This document shows positions 8,908 through 18,261 of a stretch of 64,000 nucleotides of DNA, piece by piece. Origin of the DNA: Biomaibacter acetigenes (lineage in GTDB: Bacteria > Bacillota > Thermosediminibacteria > Thermosediminibacterales > Tepidanaerobacteraceae); contig NZ_CP033169.1 of assembly GCF_003691585.1 (NCBI RefSeq), forward strand, positions 1,054,001 to 1,118,000. Direction: 5' to 3'. A program made the translations under genes and the position numbers. Below the pieces are notes generated by a model. That model worked only from the letters and a program-made list of their open reading frames with translations. It searched no databases and was not told the origin of the DNA. The stretch's first letter is position 1; the number at the start of each line of letters is the position of its first letter.

Positions 8908-9936
8908 ATGAAAGCCAGTGTTTTTTATGATGTTGGAGATTTTCGATATGAAGAACTACCTGTTCCGAAAATAAATGATGATGAAGTTTTAATAAAAATG
9001 AGGGCATGTGGATTATGCGGAACCGATGTCCACAAGGCTGTAGCAAAAACTGTAAAAACTCCTATTGTGTTGGGTCATGAGGTTTCTGGAGATATTGTCG
9101 AAGTGGGGAAAAATGTGATTGATTTTAAGGTTGGTGATAGGATATTTGTTGCGCATCATGTTCCCTGTTTTACATGCCATTACTGCTTACATGGTCACCA
9201 TACTTTATGCCGTCAATTTAAAGCGACAAATATAGATCCGGGCGGATTTTCAGAATATATTAGAATACCGGCCTTGAATGTTAAACATTCTATGCATAAA
9301 ATTCCCGAGGATATGACTTATGAGGAAGCAGCAATGGCTGAACCTGTAGCGTGCTGCCTCCATGGTCAAAAGTATGTGAATATAATGCCTGAAGATACTG
9401 TATTAATCATGGGAGCAGGCCAAATCGGCATAATTCACGGTCAATTGGCAAAGGCAAAAGGAGCCGGCAAAGTATTTATAAGCGATATATCGGATTTTAG
9501 ACTGCAAAAGGCTCTGGAATTTGGCATGGATTTTGCTATTAATATAACTAAAGAAGATTTGGCGGAAAAAGTAGAAGAACTTACTGGGGGATTGGGTGTA
9601 GATGTAGTTATAATAGCGGCAGGAATTTCGACTTTGCTTCCCCAGGCAATTAAAATTGCCAGGAGAGGCGGTAGTATCATAGTGTTTTCACCTTTTGACA
9701 AGAATCCTCTAGTTAATATTGATTCAAGCAGATTCTTTGAAGATGAAATATCTATTGTTGGAACATATTCATCCACACCTTTTGAGTATATTGAAGCATT
9801 GAAAATAATCCATGATAAAAAAATAAAAGCCGGAGAAATGATCACTCATACTTTTGAATTAAAAGATTTAGGAAAAGCTATTGAACTTGCATCAAATCCT
9901 AATGAGAAGTATCTGAAGGTAATGATTCAAATATAA
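8908..9936 (+). CDS. Zinc-dependent medium-chain alcohol/polyol dehydrogenase
   Basis: A 342-residue MDR-family oxidoreductase of the sorbitol/threonine/galactitol-1-phosphate dehydrogenase branch. Catalytic zinc ligands are Cys37 (GLCGTD), His57 and Glu58 (GHEVSG); the structural zinc site is the Cys cluster PCFTCHYCLHG..LC. NAD(P) is bound by VLIMGAGQIG. The start ATG 8908 is seven bases after AGGAGT; codons further upstream belong to the tail of the preceding gene. Next to a GatABC-type PTS the likely task is oxidation of an imported polyol phosphate to a ketose phosphate, by analogy with GatD; the substrate is inferred. Confidence 0.85.
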   Translation: MKASVFYDVGDFRYEELPVPKINDDEVLIKMRACGLCGTDVHKAVAKTVKTPIVLGHEVSGDIVEVGKNVIDFKVGDRIFVAHHVPCFTCHYCLHGHHTLCRQFKATNIDPGGFSEYIRIPALNVKHSMHKIPEDMTYEEAAMAEPVACCLHGQKYVNIMPEDTVLIMGAGQIGIIHGQLAKAKGAGKVFISDISDFRLQKALEFGMDFAINITKEDLAEKVEELTGGLGVDVVIIAAGISTLLPQAIKIARRGGSIIVFSPFDKNPLVNIDSSRFFEDEISIVGTYSSTPFEYIEALKIIHDKKIKAGEMITHTFELKDLGKAIELASNPNEKYLKVMIQI

Positions 9937-9988
9937 TAATAATTTAAAAGATAACTTTCTTAAAAAAGCAGCAAGGAGATATCAGGAT

Positions 9989-10735
9989 ATGAATTTTACC
10001 GGCAAAATAGCTGTGGTGACCGGAGCCAGCAGCGGCATAGGAAAAGAAGTGGCTCTTTCTCTTGCGTCAAAAGGCTGTGAAATATTTTGCATGGATATTA
10101 ATAACGAAGGCCTGAGAGTTGTAGAGCAGATTAATTCAGGAGGAATTAAAGCATATTTTTACAATGTGGATTTAACAATGGAAAATGATGTAAATTCAAT
10201 AATAGAAGATATATTAATTAAAAAAAAGAAAATAGATATTCTTGTACACAGTGCGGGAATTTCTACTAAGTACAGTTTAAAAGATGTAACTTTGGATATA
10301 TGGAATAAAACCATAAATATAAATTTGACCAGTACCTTCCTCGTTACAAAAGCAGTAAGCAAGGCTATGATTAAACAAAACTATGGGAAAATCATAATAA
10401 TTTCTTCCGGTTCCGCTATAACGGGAACCGGAGGAGGACCTCACTATGCCGCCTCCAAGGCTGGTCAAATAGGCCTTACCCGTAGTTTGGCCAACGAACT
10501 GGCTGAACATAATATAACGGTAAATGCAATTGGCCCCAGAAGTATAGATACTCCTCTGCTGGATAAGTTGTATGGTGAGGATTATAAAAAAGAGGTAATC
10601 AAAAGAATTCCACTAGGAAGATTGGGGACAGCGAAAGATGTATCAGAACTTGCATTATTCCTGGCATCAGATGCAAGCGGATTTATCACAGGTCAATTTA
10701 TTCTAGTGGATGGAGGCCGAACTTTTTCAAATTAA
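9989..10735 (+). CDS. Short-chain dehydrogenase/reductase
   Basis: A 248-residue classical SDR. The cofactor loop is TGASSGIGKE near residue 12, an acidic residue (MDIN) after the second strand points to NAD, the NAG-like motif reads HSAG, the catalytic Ser is in IISSGSA and the catalytic pair is Tyr and Lys in HYAASKAG. It ends with the ITGQFILVDGG tail. Such enzymes in PTS clusters act on sorbitol 6-phosphate, on ketose reduction, or on sugar acids; here no more can be said. Ribosome site AAGGAG precedes the ATG. It sits in the run dehydrogenase-SDR-isomerase. Confidence 0.85.
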   Translation: MNFTGKIAVVTGASSGIGKEVALSLASKGCEIFCMDINNEGLRVVEQINSGGIKAYFYNVDLTMENDVNSIIEDILIKKKKIDILVHSAGISTKYSLKDVTLDIWNKTININLTSTFLVTKAVSKAMIKQNYGKIIIISSGSAITGTGGGPHYAASKAGQIGLTRSLANELAEHNITVNAIGPRSIDTPLLDKLYGEDYKKEVIKRIPLGRLGTAKDVSELALFLASDASGFITGQFILVDGGRTFSN

Positions 10736-10768
10736 ATTCATTAAGTTTAAAAAATATAGGAGAGTGAG

Positions 10769-11239
10769 ATGAAAATGAAATTAGCGATTGGCTGTGATGA
10801 AGCCGGATTTGACCTCAAACAGATAATAATGGAATTTTTAAGGGGAAAGGGCGTGGATTTTGATGATATGGGGTGCTATTCAAAAGATCCGGTGCTCTAT
10901 CCTGATGTGGCAGAGAAAGTAGCAGTGGCAATAGCTGAAGGTAAATATGATAGAGGAATATTGATCTGCGGGACAGGCATAGGAATGGCAATTACGGCAA
11001 ATAAAATTCCCGGTGTTCGCGCTGCCTGCTGTCATGATGTATATTCTGCAGAAAGAGCCAGAAAAAGCAATAATGCACAGATAATGACAATGGGCTCAAG
11101 AGTTATCGGACCTGAACTTGCCAAGTCGCTGGTAGCAATATGGCTTGAAAGTAATTTCGATGGAGGCAGGTCAATACCAAAGGTTGAAAGAATGAATGAA
11201 ATAGATGCAAAGTACAGGGCAGTTAAGAAGGTGGGATAG
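10769..11239 (+). CDS. RpiB/LacAB-family sugar-phosphate isomerase with altered active site
   Basis: A 156-residue isomerase of the RpiB/LacAB family. The catalytic Cys67 in ICGTGIG is kept, as is the C-terminal phosphate-binding GGR. Compared with E. coli RpiB, His10 is Glu11 (GCDEAG), the His of YPH is Asp46 (YPD), and His99, which opens the ribose ring, is Ser100 (RKSNNAQ). A true ribose-5-phosphate isomerase is therefore less likely. Loss of the ring-opening His fits open-chain substrates such as tetrulose phosphates, or a LacAB-like role; this is inference. The ribosome site is AGGAGAG, and the next gene starts two bases after the stop. Confidence 0.85.
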   Translation: MKMKLAIGCDEAGFDLKQIIMEFLRGKGVDFDDMGCYSKDPVLYPDVAEKVAVAIAEGKYDRGILICGTGIGMAITANKIPGVRAACCHDVYSAERARKSNNAQIMTMGSRVIGPELAKSLVAIWLESNFDGGRSIPKVERMNEIDAKYRAVKKVG

Positions 11240-11241
11240 AT

Positions 11242-12255
11242 ATGCAGAAAGTAACTGTATTGGGAGCCGGTGTGATGGGGACAGCCCTGGCAATCCATCT
11301 GGCGAAACAAAAAAATGAAGTTAAATTATGGGGTACCAGGTGGGATAACGTTACTATTGAAAATTATAAGGCTACTGGAAAATGCGAAAAATTGAATACC
11401 GACATTCCTTCCGGTGTAGAATTTTTTCTGGTAGACGAACTGGAAAAAGCGCTGCAGGACAGTAGTATTGTTATACTGGCGGTAACCTCGGATGGAATCC
11501 GGGATATTACTGAATCCATTTCACATTATATAAATAAAGATATAATAATAGCAAACATAGCTAAAGGGATTGAAGAGAAATCGTTGATGACGATGTCGGA
11601 AATCATAGAAGACAGCCTTTCCGGGCAATTGAAAAATATACCGGTAGTAAAAATTGGAGGGCCGCTAAGGGCAATAGAAGTTGCAAATGAAGTTTTCTCC
11701 GAAGCAATTTTTGCATCAAAAAATATAGAAGCCGCCAGAATCCTTCAAAGAACCTTTAAAGCGCCATATTTCAAATCGGATGTTACTACGGATATTATAG
11801 GAGTCGAAATTTGTGCCGCTCTGAAGAATTCGTATGCCATCACTATCGGCATCTGTGAAGGAATGTATGAAAATATGGATAATCCAAAGGCGGCCATGAT
11901 TGCCAGAGGATGTATGGAACTTGCCGCATTGGTAAAGGCAAAGGGCGGAAACATGGAAACGACTTTGGGCCTTGCGGGCATTGGCGACCTTTATGTTACA
12001 GCCCAGGGCGGTAGAAACAGGGCCCTTGGCAAATTGCTGGGGCAGGGTAAAAGTATGAAAGACGCTCTCGAAGAAATGAAAAATCAGACCATTGAGGGGT
12101 ACTCAGCGGCGAAAGTGGGTTACAAGCTGGCAAAAACTCTGGAGGAAGAGGGCAAGTTAAAATTAAGCGATATTTCTTTACTTGCTGAACTGTACAGAGT
12201 GTTGTTTGAAGATAAACCTGCCGTTGAAGCTTTAAAAGATTACTGGAGCAATTAA
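11242..12255 (+). CDS. GpsA-like NAD(P)-dependent glycerol-3-phosphate dehydrogenase family protein
   Basis: A 337-residue protein with the GpsA layout: N-terminal GAGVMGTALAIHLA dinucleotide loop, a central VKIGGPLRAIEVA segment replacing the usual GPS-FA motif, and the C-terminal catalytic region with the Lys in EICAALKNSYAI and the GLAGIGDL motif. True GpsA feeds phospholipid synthesis. This copy is embedded in a sugar/polyol operon and its substrate loop is altered, so it may oxidise or reduce another polyol phosphate. It is the last gene before a strong terminator. Translation is probably coupled to the isomerase gene two bases upstream. Confidence 0.8.
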   Translation: MQKVTVLGAGVMGTALAIHLAKQKNEVKLWGTRWDNVTIENYKATGKCEKLNTDIPSGVEFFLVDELEKALQDSSIVILAVTSDGIRDITESISHYINKDIIIANIAKGIEEKSLMTMSEIIEDSLSGQLKNIPVVKIGGPLRAIEVANEVFSEAIFASKNIEAARILQRTFKAPYFKSDVTTDIIGVEICAALKNSYAITIGICEGMYENMDNPKAAMIARGCMELAALVKAKGGNMETTLGLAGIGDLYVTAQGGRNRALGKLLGQGKSMKDALEEMKNQTIEGYSAAKVGYKLAKTLEEEGKLKLSDISLLAELYRVLFEDKPAVEALKDYWSN

Positions 12256-12283
12256 AAGTCCTGAGATTGGAAAAGCAAATCAG

Positions 12284-12316
12284 ATCCCCGTTATTTCAAA
12301 AATAACGGGGATTTTT
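12284..12316 (+). terminator. Rho-independent terminator
   Basis: ATCCCCGTTATTT, loop CAAA, AATAACGGGGAT, then TTTT. It ends the first PTS-operon unit after the GpsA-like gene; the next ribosome site follows closely, so it may be an attenuator rather than a full stop. Confidence 0.85.
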
Positions 12317-12332
12317 AGAGAGGGGTGGTTTA

Positions 12333-13142
12333 ATGGCCATCAAACTTGTAACTATTGATATTGACGGAACTCTGATACGGGATGATCTTACTGTATCAAA
12401 AAAGACTGTTGAGAAAATAAAAAAAGTAATGGAAAATAATATTATGATAACTCTTTGTACAGGGCGGCCGCATGTAGCGGCAAAATATTTTGCTGAAATG
12501 CTGGGTATTAAGGGATATCAAATATCACAAAATGGTGCTTATATAAAACACAATATAAGTCAAGAAGTAATATTACATGATACTCTACCACGAGAAATTG
12601 CAGAAAATATCAATACACTTTGCAGGCAATACAGAAGATTTTCTTTATCACTATTATATGAAGATATATGTTATTATGAAAAACAAGATGAACTGGCTAT
12701 GTATGTAAATTTAAATATTAATCTTGTAAAACCAATTAGAGTTAATGATATTAACGAATTGATTATTGAAGAACAAAAGGCCCCGACGAAGATATTAATT
12801 ACTGGCGAGCCACAAGACCTTGATTTTTTTATGAATTGTTTAGTGGACTTATATGAAGGTCAGGTAAATATATTAAGATCGGGAGCTCACTTCTTGGATA
12901 TTATTAGCATAAAAGCCTCTAAAGGCAGGGCATTGAAAATACTATCTAAACAATTGAGAATTAATCGAGAAGAAATTATGGCAATAGGGGATAATTTCAA
13001 TGATATTGATATGATAGAATTTGCTGGAATAGGTGTTGCGATGGGTAATGCTCCGGAAGAAGTTAAAAATGTTGCCGATTTTGTTGCAGCGTCAAATAAT
13101 GATGACGGGGTAGCCAATGCCTTGGAAAAATTTCTTTTGTAA
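12333..13142 (+). CDS. HAD-IIB (Cof-type) sugar phosphatase
   Basis: A 269-residue hydrolase of the HAD superfamily, subclass IIB (Cof/YidA-like). Motif I is IDIDGTLI with the nucleophile Asp, motif II is LCTGRP, a Lys lies in the SKGRALKIL stretch and motif IV is AIGDNFNDIDMIEFAG. The C2 cap between them is of the alpha/beta IIB type. These enzymes remove phosphate from sugar phosphates; here it may relieve a build-up of an imported sugar phosphate. Ribosome site GAGGGGTGG. The third codons are rather AT-rich compared with the neighbours on the right. Confidence 0.88.
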   Translation: MAIKLVTIDIDGTLIRDDLTVSKKTVEKIKKVMENNIMITLCTGRPHVAAKYFAEMLGIKGYQISQNGAYIKHNISQEVILHDTLPREIAENINTLCRQYRRFSLSLLYEDICYYEKQDELAMYVNLNINLVKPIRVNDINELIIEEQKAPTKILITGEPQDLDFFMNCLVDLYEGQVNILRSGAHFLDIISIKASKGRALKILSKQLRINREEIMAIGDNFNDIDMIEFAGIGVAMGNAPEEVKNVADFVAASNNDDGVANALEKFLL

Positions 13143-13225
13143 AATAATTGGGTTATAATAAGTGAGGAACTCAACAATATAAAAGACAACTTGATTTATT
13201 AAATATTTTTATGGGGTGATATAAT

Positions 13226-14047
13226 TTGAGTTCGCTAAAAGAAAAAAATAATGAACTTTCGACCACAGCCCGCACCATCCGGCGGCACATCGTCGAGATG
13301 ACTGCCGAAGCGGGTTCCGGCCATCCGGGAGGGTCCCTCTCGTGTTCCGATATCCTGACAGCCCTGTATTTTAATGTACTCCGAGTGGACCCAAAACGTC
13401 CCGCATGGTCGGAAAGAGACCGTTTCATACTATCAAAAGGGCATGCTGCCCCTGCTCTTTATGCGGTGCTGGCAGAAAAAGGATATTTTCCCAAAGAAGA
13501 ACTCATGAAACTCAGAAAGACCGGTGCCATGCTCCAGGGACATCCCGACATGAAAGGAACGCCGGGCCTTGACATGACCACCGGTTCCCTGGGCCAGGGG
13601 TTATCCGCCGCCAATGGAATGGCCCTGGCAGGGAAGCTGGACAAAAAGGACTACAGAGTATATGTACTGCTGGGAGATGGAGAAACAGAAGAAGGCCAGG
13701 TATGGGAAGCAGCCATGGCATCGGCCCACTATAAACTGGACAACCTCACGGCCTTTGTAGACCACAACGGCCTGCAGATAGACGGCCCCATCACCCAGGT
13801 CATGTCACCGGAGAAAATACAGGACAAATTCAAAGCCTTCGGCTGGCACGTAATCGACATAGACGGCCATGACTTTAATCAAATACTTGAGGCCGTAGAA
13901 GAAGCCAAAAACACCAAAGATAAGCCCACAGTAATCGTTGCCAAAACGGTAAAGGGCAAAGGCGTGCCCTTTATGGAAAACATAGTGGACTGGCACGGAA
14001 AAGCACCTTCTAAAGAGCAAGCTGAAGAAGCATTAAAAGCACTTTAG
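13226..14047 (+). CDS. Transketolase, N-terminal subunit
   Basis: 273 residues forming the thiamine-diphosphate-binding half of a split transketolase. Seen are the [13 protein letters not shown] phosphate-side motif, [17 protein letters not shown], and the TPP/Mg motif [17 protein letters not shown]. It works only with the next gene's product. The pair moves two-carbon units between ketose and aldose phosphates, joining pentose, tetrose and triose phosphates. The start is TTG 13226 after GGGGTGAT. GC at third positions rises sharply here against the AT-rich HAD gene just before, a possible sign that this block has a different history. Stop to next start is 44 bases. Confidence 0.95.
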   Translation: MSSLKEKNNELSTTARTIRRHIVEMTAEAGSGHPGGSLSCSDILTALYFNVLRVDPKRPAWSERDRFILSKGHAAPALYAVLAEKGYFPKEELMKLRKTGAMLQGHPDMKGTPGLDMTTGSLGQGLSAANGMALAGKLDKKDYRVYVLLGDGETEEGQVWEAAMASAHYKLDNLTAFVDHNGLQIDGPITQVMSPEKIQDKFKAFGWHVIDIDGHDFNQILEAVEEAKNTKDKPTVIVAKTVKGKGVPFMENIVDWHGKAPSKEQAEEALKAL

Positions 14048-14091
14048 TTGTATCTTATGAATAGAAGAAAAAATAGTATGGAGGGATATCA

Positions 14092-15033
14092 ATGCCGAAA
14101 GTTGCCACTCGTGAAGCCTACGGCCAGGCTCTGGCGGAGCTTGGCGAAGAGATAAAGGATATAGTGGTCCTGGATGCAGACCTTTCAAAATCCACCAAGA
14201 CCAGCGTATTTGCCAAGAAATTTCCCGAGAGATTTTTCAACATGGGTATAGCCGAACAGAATCTAATGGGCACCGCAGCAGGTCTTGCCACCTGCGGCAA
14301 GATACCCTTTGCCAGCACATTTGCCATATTTGCCGCCGGCAGAGCCTTTGAACAGGTAAGAAACTCCATATGCTATCCGCAGTTGAACGTAAAAATAGCC
14401 GCCACCCATGCGGGCATAACCGTGGGTGAAGACGGAGCCACCCACCAATCGATAGAAGATATAGCCCTTATGAGAGCAATTCCCCACATGACAGTCATAA
14501 ACCCCGCCGATGCCGAAGAAGCAAAACAGGCCGTGAGAGCCGCAGCCCTTCATAAGGGGCCAGTATACCTCAGATTTGGCCGCCATCCGGTAGAAACCAT
14601 CTTTGATGAAAATTATAAATTTGAAATAGGGAAAGGAGTAATCCTGAAAGAAGGAAAAGATGTAGCTATCATCGCTACAGGAGTCATGGTAGGCGAAGCT
14701 TTAAAGGCCGCAAAAATCCTGGCCGGAGAAGGTATAAACGCCATGGTGGTGAACATATCCACCATAAAACCCATTGATAAAGAAGTAATTCTAAAAGCTG
14801 CAGGGTGCGGCGCCATAGTCACCGCCGAAGAACACAACATCATTGGAGGTCTGGGCAGCGCTGTGGCCGAAGTGCTGGCAGAAGAAAAGCCCACCCCCAT
14901 AAAGAGGATAGGCATAGCCGACGAGTTCGGCCAGTCGGGAAACCCCGATGAACTCCTCAAGATATACCATCTGACTGCGGAGGATATAGCAAAAGCGGCC
15001 AAAAAAATAATAAAAATAAAAACAAGGAGCTGA
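14092..15033 (+). CDS. Transketolase, C-terminal subunit
   Basis: 313 residues covering the pyrimidine-binding and C-terminal domains of a split transketolase. Marks are ADLSKSTKT, the NMGIAEQNLMGTAAGLA motif with the Glu that activates the cofactor, and GEDGATHQSIEDIALMR with a catalytic His. It pairs with the N-terminal subunit upstream. Within this polyol operon it could consume erythrose 4-phosphate or a pentulose phosphate. Ribosome site GGAGGG precedes the ATG. The following small IIB-like gene starts four bases after its stop. Confidence 0.95.
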   Translation: MPKVATREAYGQALAELGEEIKDIVVLDADLSKSTKTSVFAKKFPERFFNMGIAEQNLMGTAAGLATCGKIPFASTFAIFAAGRAFEQVRNSICYPQLNVKIAATHAGITVGEDGATHQSIEDIALMRAIPHMTVINPADAEEAKQAVRAAALHKGPVYLRFGRHPVETIFDENYKFEIGKGVILKEGKDVAIIATGVMVGEALKAAKILAGEGINAMVVNISTIKPIDKEVILKAAGCGAIVTAEEHNIIGGLGSAVAEVLAEEKPTPIKRIGIADEFGQSGNPDELLKIYHLTAEDIAKAAKKIIKIKTRS

Positions 15034-15037
15034 AAAA

Positions 15038-15325
15038 ATGAAAATTCTTATATTGGGTGGAACATCGAATACTAAAGCAGATAAACTTTCCAAACAATTA
15101 ATCGATGGTTGCAGGAAAAAAGGAGTGGAAGTAGAAATAATAACAGCAAACATCTTTACAAGTGATTTGAAAGCAATTGAACAAAAAGAAAAACCTGATG
15201 TGATTGTGCTGGTAGGTACAAAAAAGCTGGACACGACACTTCCAGTCATCAATGGGCTTCCTCTGGTATATCCATGGATGGGGGCTGACAAAGTCATTGA
15301 TGAAGTAGTAAAATATAACAAATGA
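15038..15325 (+). CDS. GatB-like EIIB-fold protein without the phosphocysteine
   Basis: A 95-residue protein that aligns over its whole length with the galactitol-type IIB at 8038: ILILGGTSNT against ILVACGTGIA, a middle DVIVLVGTKK against DLIVSTTTLQ, and LPLVYPWMGADKVIDEVV against the IIB tail. At the catalytic Cys position there is Gly, so it cannot carry the phosphate. It may have become a regulatory or scaffold subunit, perhaps sensing the IIA or the activator's EIIA-like domain (inference). It sits between transketolase and an FGGY kinase, with the kinase start close behind. Confidence 0.6.
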   Translation: MKILILGGTSNTKADKLSKQLIDGCRKKGVEVEIITANIFTSDLKAIEQKEKPDVIVLVGTKKLDTTLPVINGLPLVYPWMGADKVIDEVVKYNK

Positions 15326-15345
15326 ACTTTTTAGGAGAGTTTTAT

Positions 15346-16797
15346 ATGATCGTCATCGGCATTGATGTCGGCACCCAGGGAATAAGGACTATAGCTGTGA
15401 ATGAAAATGGGAAAAAGATTTGCATAGCCCATGAAGAGCTGCAGCCTTCCATGAGCAGTAACAGCGGATGGAAGGAGCAGAACCCCGGCGATTGGAAGAG
15501 GGTATTTAGAACTTGTTTTAAAAAGCTGGTGGAGGGAATAAAAAGCCAGGGTCATTCGTTATCCGAAGTTATGGCCATTTCCGTTGATGGGACTTCGGGT
15601 ACCATTTTGCCCGTTGATAAAGAGAAAAAACCTCTCATGAATGCTATCATGTACAATGATTCCCGAGCCGGGCAAGAAACCGGTAAGATAAAGGCGATAG
15701 CTGCCGGTTTTTCGGATAAAGTGGGTTACAGCTTCAACTCGTCCTTTGCGCTGCCCAAAATACTATGGATTAAGGAAAACTTGCCGGAAGTTTACCAAAA
15801 TACGTGGAAATTCATTCATCAGACCGATTTTATTATAGGGCTTTTGACAGGAATTTATGATATAACTGACCATTCTAATGCCCTGAAGACCGGATTTGAC
15901 CTGGTGGACTATAAATGGCCGGAATCTATAATCGAAAAATTGGATCTTGATATGGGAAAATTTTCGCAGGTTGTCAGGCCGGGGGATAAGATTTCGAATA
16001 TAAGCAGAGATTTTGCGGGAGAATCCGGGCTTTCCGCCGATACAATAGTGGTGGCCGGAATGACCGACGGGTGTGCAGGCCAGGTAGCATCTGGGGCTGT
16101 TAAGGAAGGAACATGGAATTCCATTCTGGGGACGACGCTGGTGGTAAAGGGCATTACCAAAAATTTAATCAAGGACAGGCAGGGCAGGATTTATTCCCAC
16201 CTTCATCCCGAGGGCTTCTGGATGCCCGGCGGGGCCAGCAACACGGGTGGAGAGTGTTTGGAAAAGGTGTTCCCGGATATAGACTATAAGGAGTGGGATC
16301 TGAAGGCCGAGAGGTATTTTCCCACAAATCTAATAGTATACCCTCTAGTGAAGAAAGGAGAAAGATTTCCTTTCATAAGACCTGAAGCCGAAGGGTTTAT
16401 CGATGGGAAACCCAAAGATGAAGTTGAACTTTATGCGGGATATATTGAAGGCGTGGGTCTTTTCGAAAGGTTATGCTACGACACGCTATCTGATTTAGGG
16501 GCAACTGTATCCGATGAAATTTATGTCACCGGTGGCGGCACAAAGAGCAGGATATGGATGAAGCTTAGAGCCAGCATTCTAAATAAAACCCTCCTGATGC
16601 CGGAAATTAGCGACCCATGTATGGGAAGTGCCGTAATGGCCGCATCTAAGACCATTTACAACAATGTGATGGAAGCAGCAGCAAATATGGTAAAGCCGGG
16701 AGAAATCATTGCTCCGGTCCCGGAATTTGTGAAAATTTATGAGCAAAAGTATGGTGACTTTAGAAACTTGATGAGGAGAAAAGGGTATATAGATTAA
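15346..16797 (+). CDS. FGGY-family carbohydrate kinase (D-ribulokinase-like)
   Basis: 483 residues. IGIDVGTQGIRT begins domain 1; the sugar/catalytic motif is GMTDGCAGQ with the catalytic Asp; domain 2 shows the adenosine loop YVTGGGTKSRIWM. The motif LGTTLVVKG and the YSHLHPEG / PGGASNTGG pair are those I associate with the D-ribulose kinase (SePSK/AtXK-1-like) branch. Start is ATG 15346, six bases after AGGAGAG (15333-15339); an ATG at 15322 overlaps the previous gene and has no ribosome site. It could feed a pentulose phosphate into the transketolase encoded two genes upstream. The FGGY kinase at 839 is a separate subfamily. Confidence 0.85.
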   Translation: MIVIGIDVGTQGIRTIAVNENGKKICIAHEELQPSMSSNSGWKEQNPGDWKRVFRTCFKKLVEGIKSQGHSLSEVMAISVDGTSGTILPVDKEKKPLMNAIMYNDSRAGQETGKIKAIAAGFSDKVGYSFNSSFALPKILWIKENLPEVYQNTWKFIHQTDFIIGLLTGIYDITDHSNALKTGFDLVDYKWPESIIEKLDLDMGKFSQVVRPGDKISNISRDFAGESGLSADTIVVAGMTDGCAGQVASGAVKEGTWNSILGTTLVVKGITKNLIKDRQGRIYSHLHPEGFWMPGGASNTGGECLEKVFPDIDYKEWDLKAERYFPTNLIVYPLVKKGERFPFIRPEAEGFIDGKPKDEVELYAGYIEGVGLFERLCYDTLSDLGATVSDEIYVTGGGTKSRIWMKLRASILNKTLLMPEISDPCMGSAVMAASKTIYNNVMEAAANMVKPGEIIAPVPEFVKIYEQKYGDFRNLMRRKGYID

Positions 16798-16829
16798 AAA
16801 GACTTAAAATCAAGTTGCAGGAGGTCTTT

Positions 16830-18167
16830 ATGAGCATATTTAAAGCCTGTGATATCAGGGGAACCTATGGTAAAGATTTAACCGCAGAAGATGCCTTCAA
16901 TATAGGTCGTGCTTTTGGTACAATAATTGAAGGCAGGAGTGTGGTGGTGGGAGGGGATGTAAGGCTGAGCACACCGGCTTTGAAACAGGAGCTGATAAGG
17001 GGACTTTTCCTGACCGGCTGTAAGGTTACTGATATAGGAACTTTACCTACTCCGGCATTTTATTACTCCAAGCGCCATCTCGGTACCTATGCCGGAGTCA
17101 TGGTTACCGCATCCCACAATCCGGCCCGGTATAACGGTTTTAAGTTCACCTTCGGAGAATTGCCGGTGCAGGAAAAAGATATAGAGTATATTGAGAAGTT
17201 GACCAAAAGCAATGATTACAGGTCAGGGAACGGTTACATCGAAAATCATCCCATGCTTGAGGAGTACCAAAAATATATTCGCAGCCTTTTTAAACCTATC
17301 TCGGGGAAAATTAAAGTAGTTATCGATGCCGGCAACGGTGTTTGTGGTCCTGTAGCTATTAAACTCTTTGAAAGTCTTGGATATGAGGTGGTAACTCTTT
17401 TCTGCGAGCCCGACGGAAATTTCCCTAACCGTGAGCCAAACCCCGCCGTAGCGGAAAATTTGCGGCATTTACAGGAGAAAGTAATTGAAACAAATGCGGA
17501 TCTTGGCATCGCATTCGATGGCGATGGAGACCGGGTGGCTTTTGTGGATGAGAAGGGGGAGATTCTTTCCAGCGAAAGAGGCATAATAATCTTTGCACGA
17601 TATCTTTTTGAAAAATATGGACCCGGGAAAGTAGTGTATGATCACAAGTGCTCTACTATAGTAGAAAAAGAGATTTCTAAAGCCGGCGGTGAGGCTATTC
17701 GGGAAAAATCAGGACATGCCTTCATAAAGAGAAATTTTCTTTTGCAGGATGCCGTAATGGCCGGCGAAATCAGCGGCCACTATTTTTTTAAAGAACTGGG
17801 TGGTGATGACGGTATCTATGCGGCCCTGCTCATGGGGGAATTGCTGGATGAAAAGAAAGTAAAACTGTCGCAGCTTTCATCCCAGATACCCGATTATTAT
17901 ATAACCCCCGATATTCGGGTGCCCTATCCTTATGATGATAAAGAAGAACTTTTAAAAAGCGTCAAGGAAAAGTTTAAGGAATATCCCATCGATACGATGG
18001 ATGGAGTGAGGGCCATTTTCCCCAACGGCTGGGGCCTCATCAGGATTTCCGTCACAGAGCCGGTGATTACTATGAGGTTTGAAGGAGACACACCGGAGAA
18101 CCTTGCTGCCATAAAAGAACACTTTTTGGAGGCCGTACCCAAAATTAAAACACTCATCAAAGATTGA
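16830..18167 (+). CDS. Phosphomannomutase/phosphoglucomutase
   Basis: 445 residues of the alpha-D-phosphohexomutase family. It starts with FKACDIRGTYG, carries the phosphoserine loop VTASHNPARYNGFK, the metal loop FDGDGDRVAF, the sugar loop GEISGHYFF and the phosphate-binding C-terminal segment RFEGDT. It interconverts hexose 1- and 6-phosphates. ATG 16830 is chosen because AGGAGGT lies just before it; an upstream in-frame TTG at 16815 overlaps that site. A paralog lies on the other strand at 41839-43194. Its role in this operon is unclear, perhaps entry of a hexose 1-phosphate. Confidence 0.9.
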   Translation: MSIFKACDIRGTYGKDLTAEDAFNIGRAFGTIIEGRSVVVGGDVRLSTPALKQELIRGLFLTGCKVTDIGTLPTPAFYYSKRHLGTYAGVMVTASHNPARYNGFKFTFGELPVQEKDIEYIEKLTKSNDYRSGNGYIENHPMLEEYQKYIRSLFKPISGKIKVVIDAGNGVCGPVAIKLFESLGYEVVTLFCEPDGNFPNREPNPAVAENLRHLQEKVIETNADLGIAFDGDGDRVAFVDEKGEILSSERGIIIFARYLFEKYGPGKVVYDHKCSTIVEKEISKAGGEAIREKSGHAFIKRNFLLQDAVMAGEISGHYFFKELGGDDGIYAALLMGELLDEKKVKLSQLSSQIPDYYITPDIRVPYPYDDKEELLKSVKEKFKEYPIDTMDGVRAIFPNGWGLIRISVTEPVITMRFEGDTPENLAAIKEHFLEAVPKIKTLIKD

Positions 18168-18261
18168 TTTCAGGCTGTGTTCTAAGGCGCCGGAAGCAGG
18201 GTCGTACCGAAACAGTTTGCATTAAAACCGGGAAAAATTAAAATTTAGAGGAGGCAATTGC

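Noticed and set aside
15337-15345. ATG 15322 as the start of the second FGGY kinase
   Set aside because: The ribosome site AGGAGAG lies after it, and the family start IGIDVGT begins just after ATG 15346.
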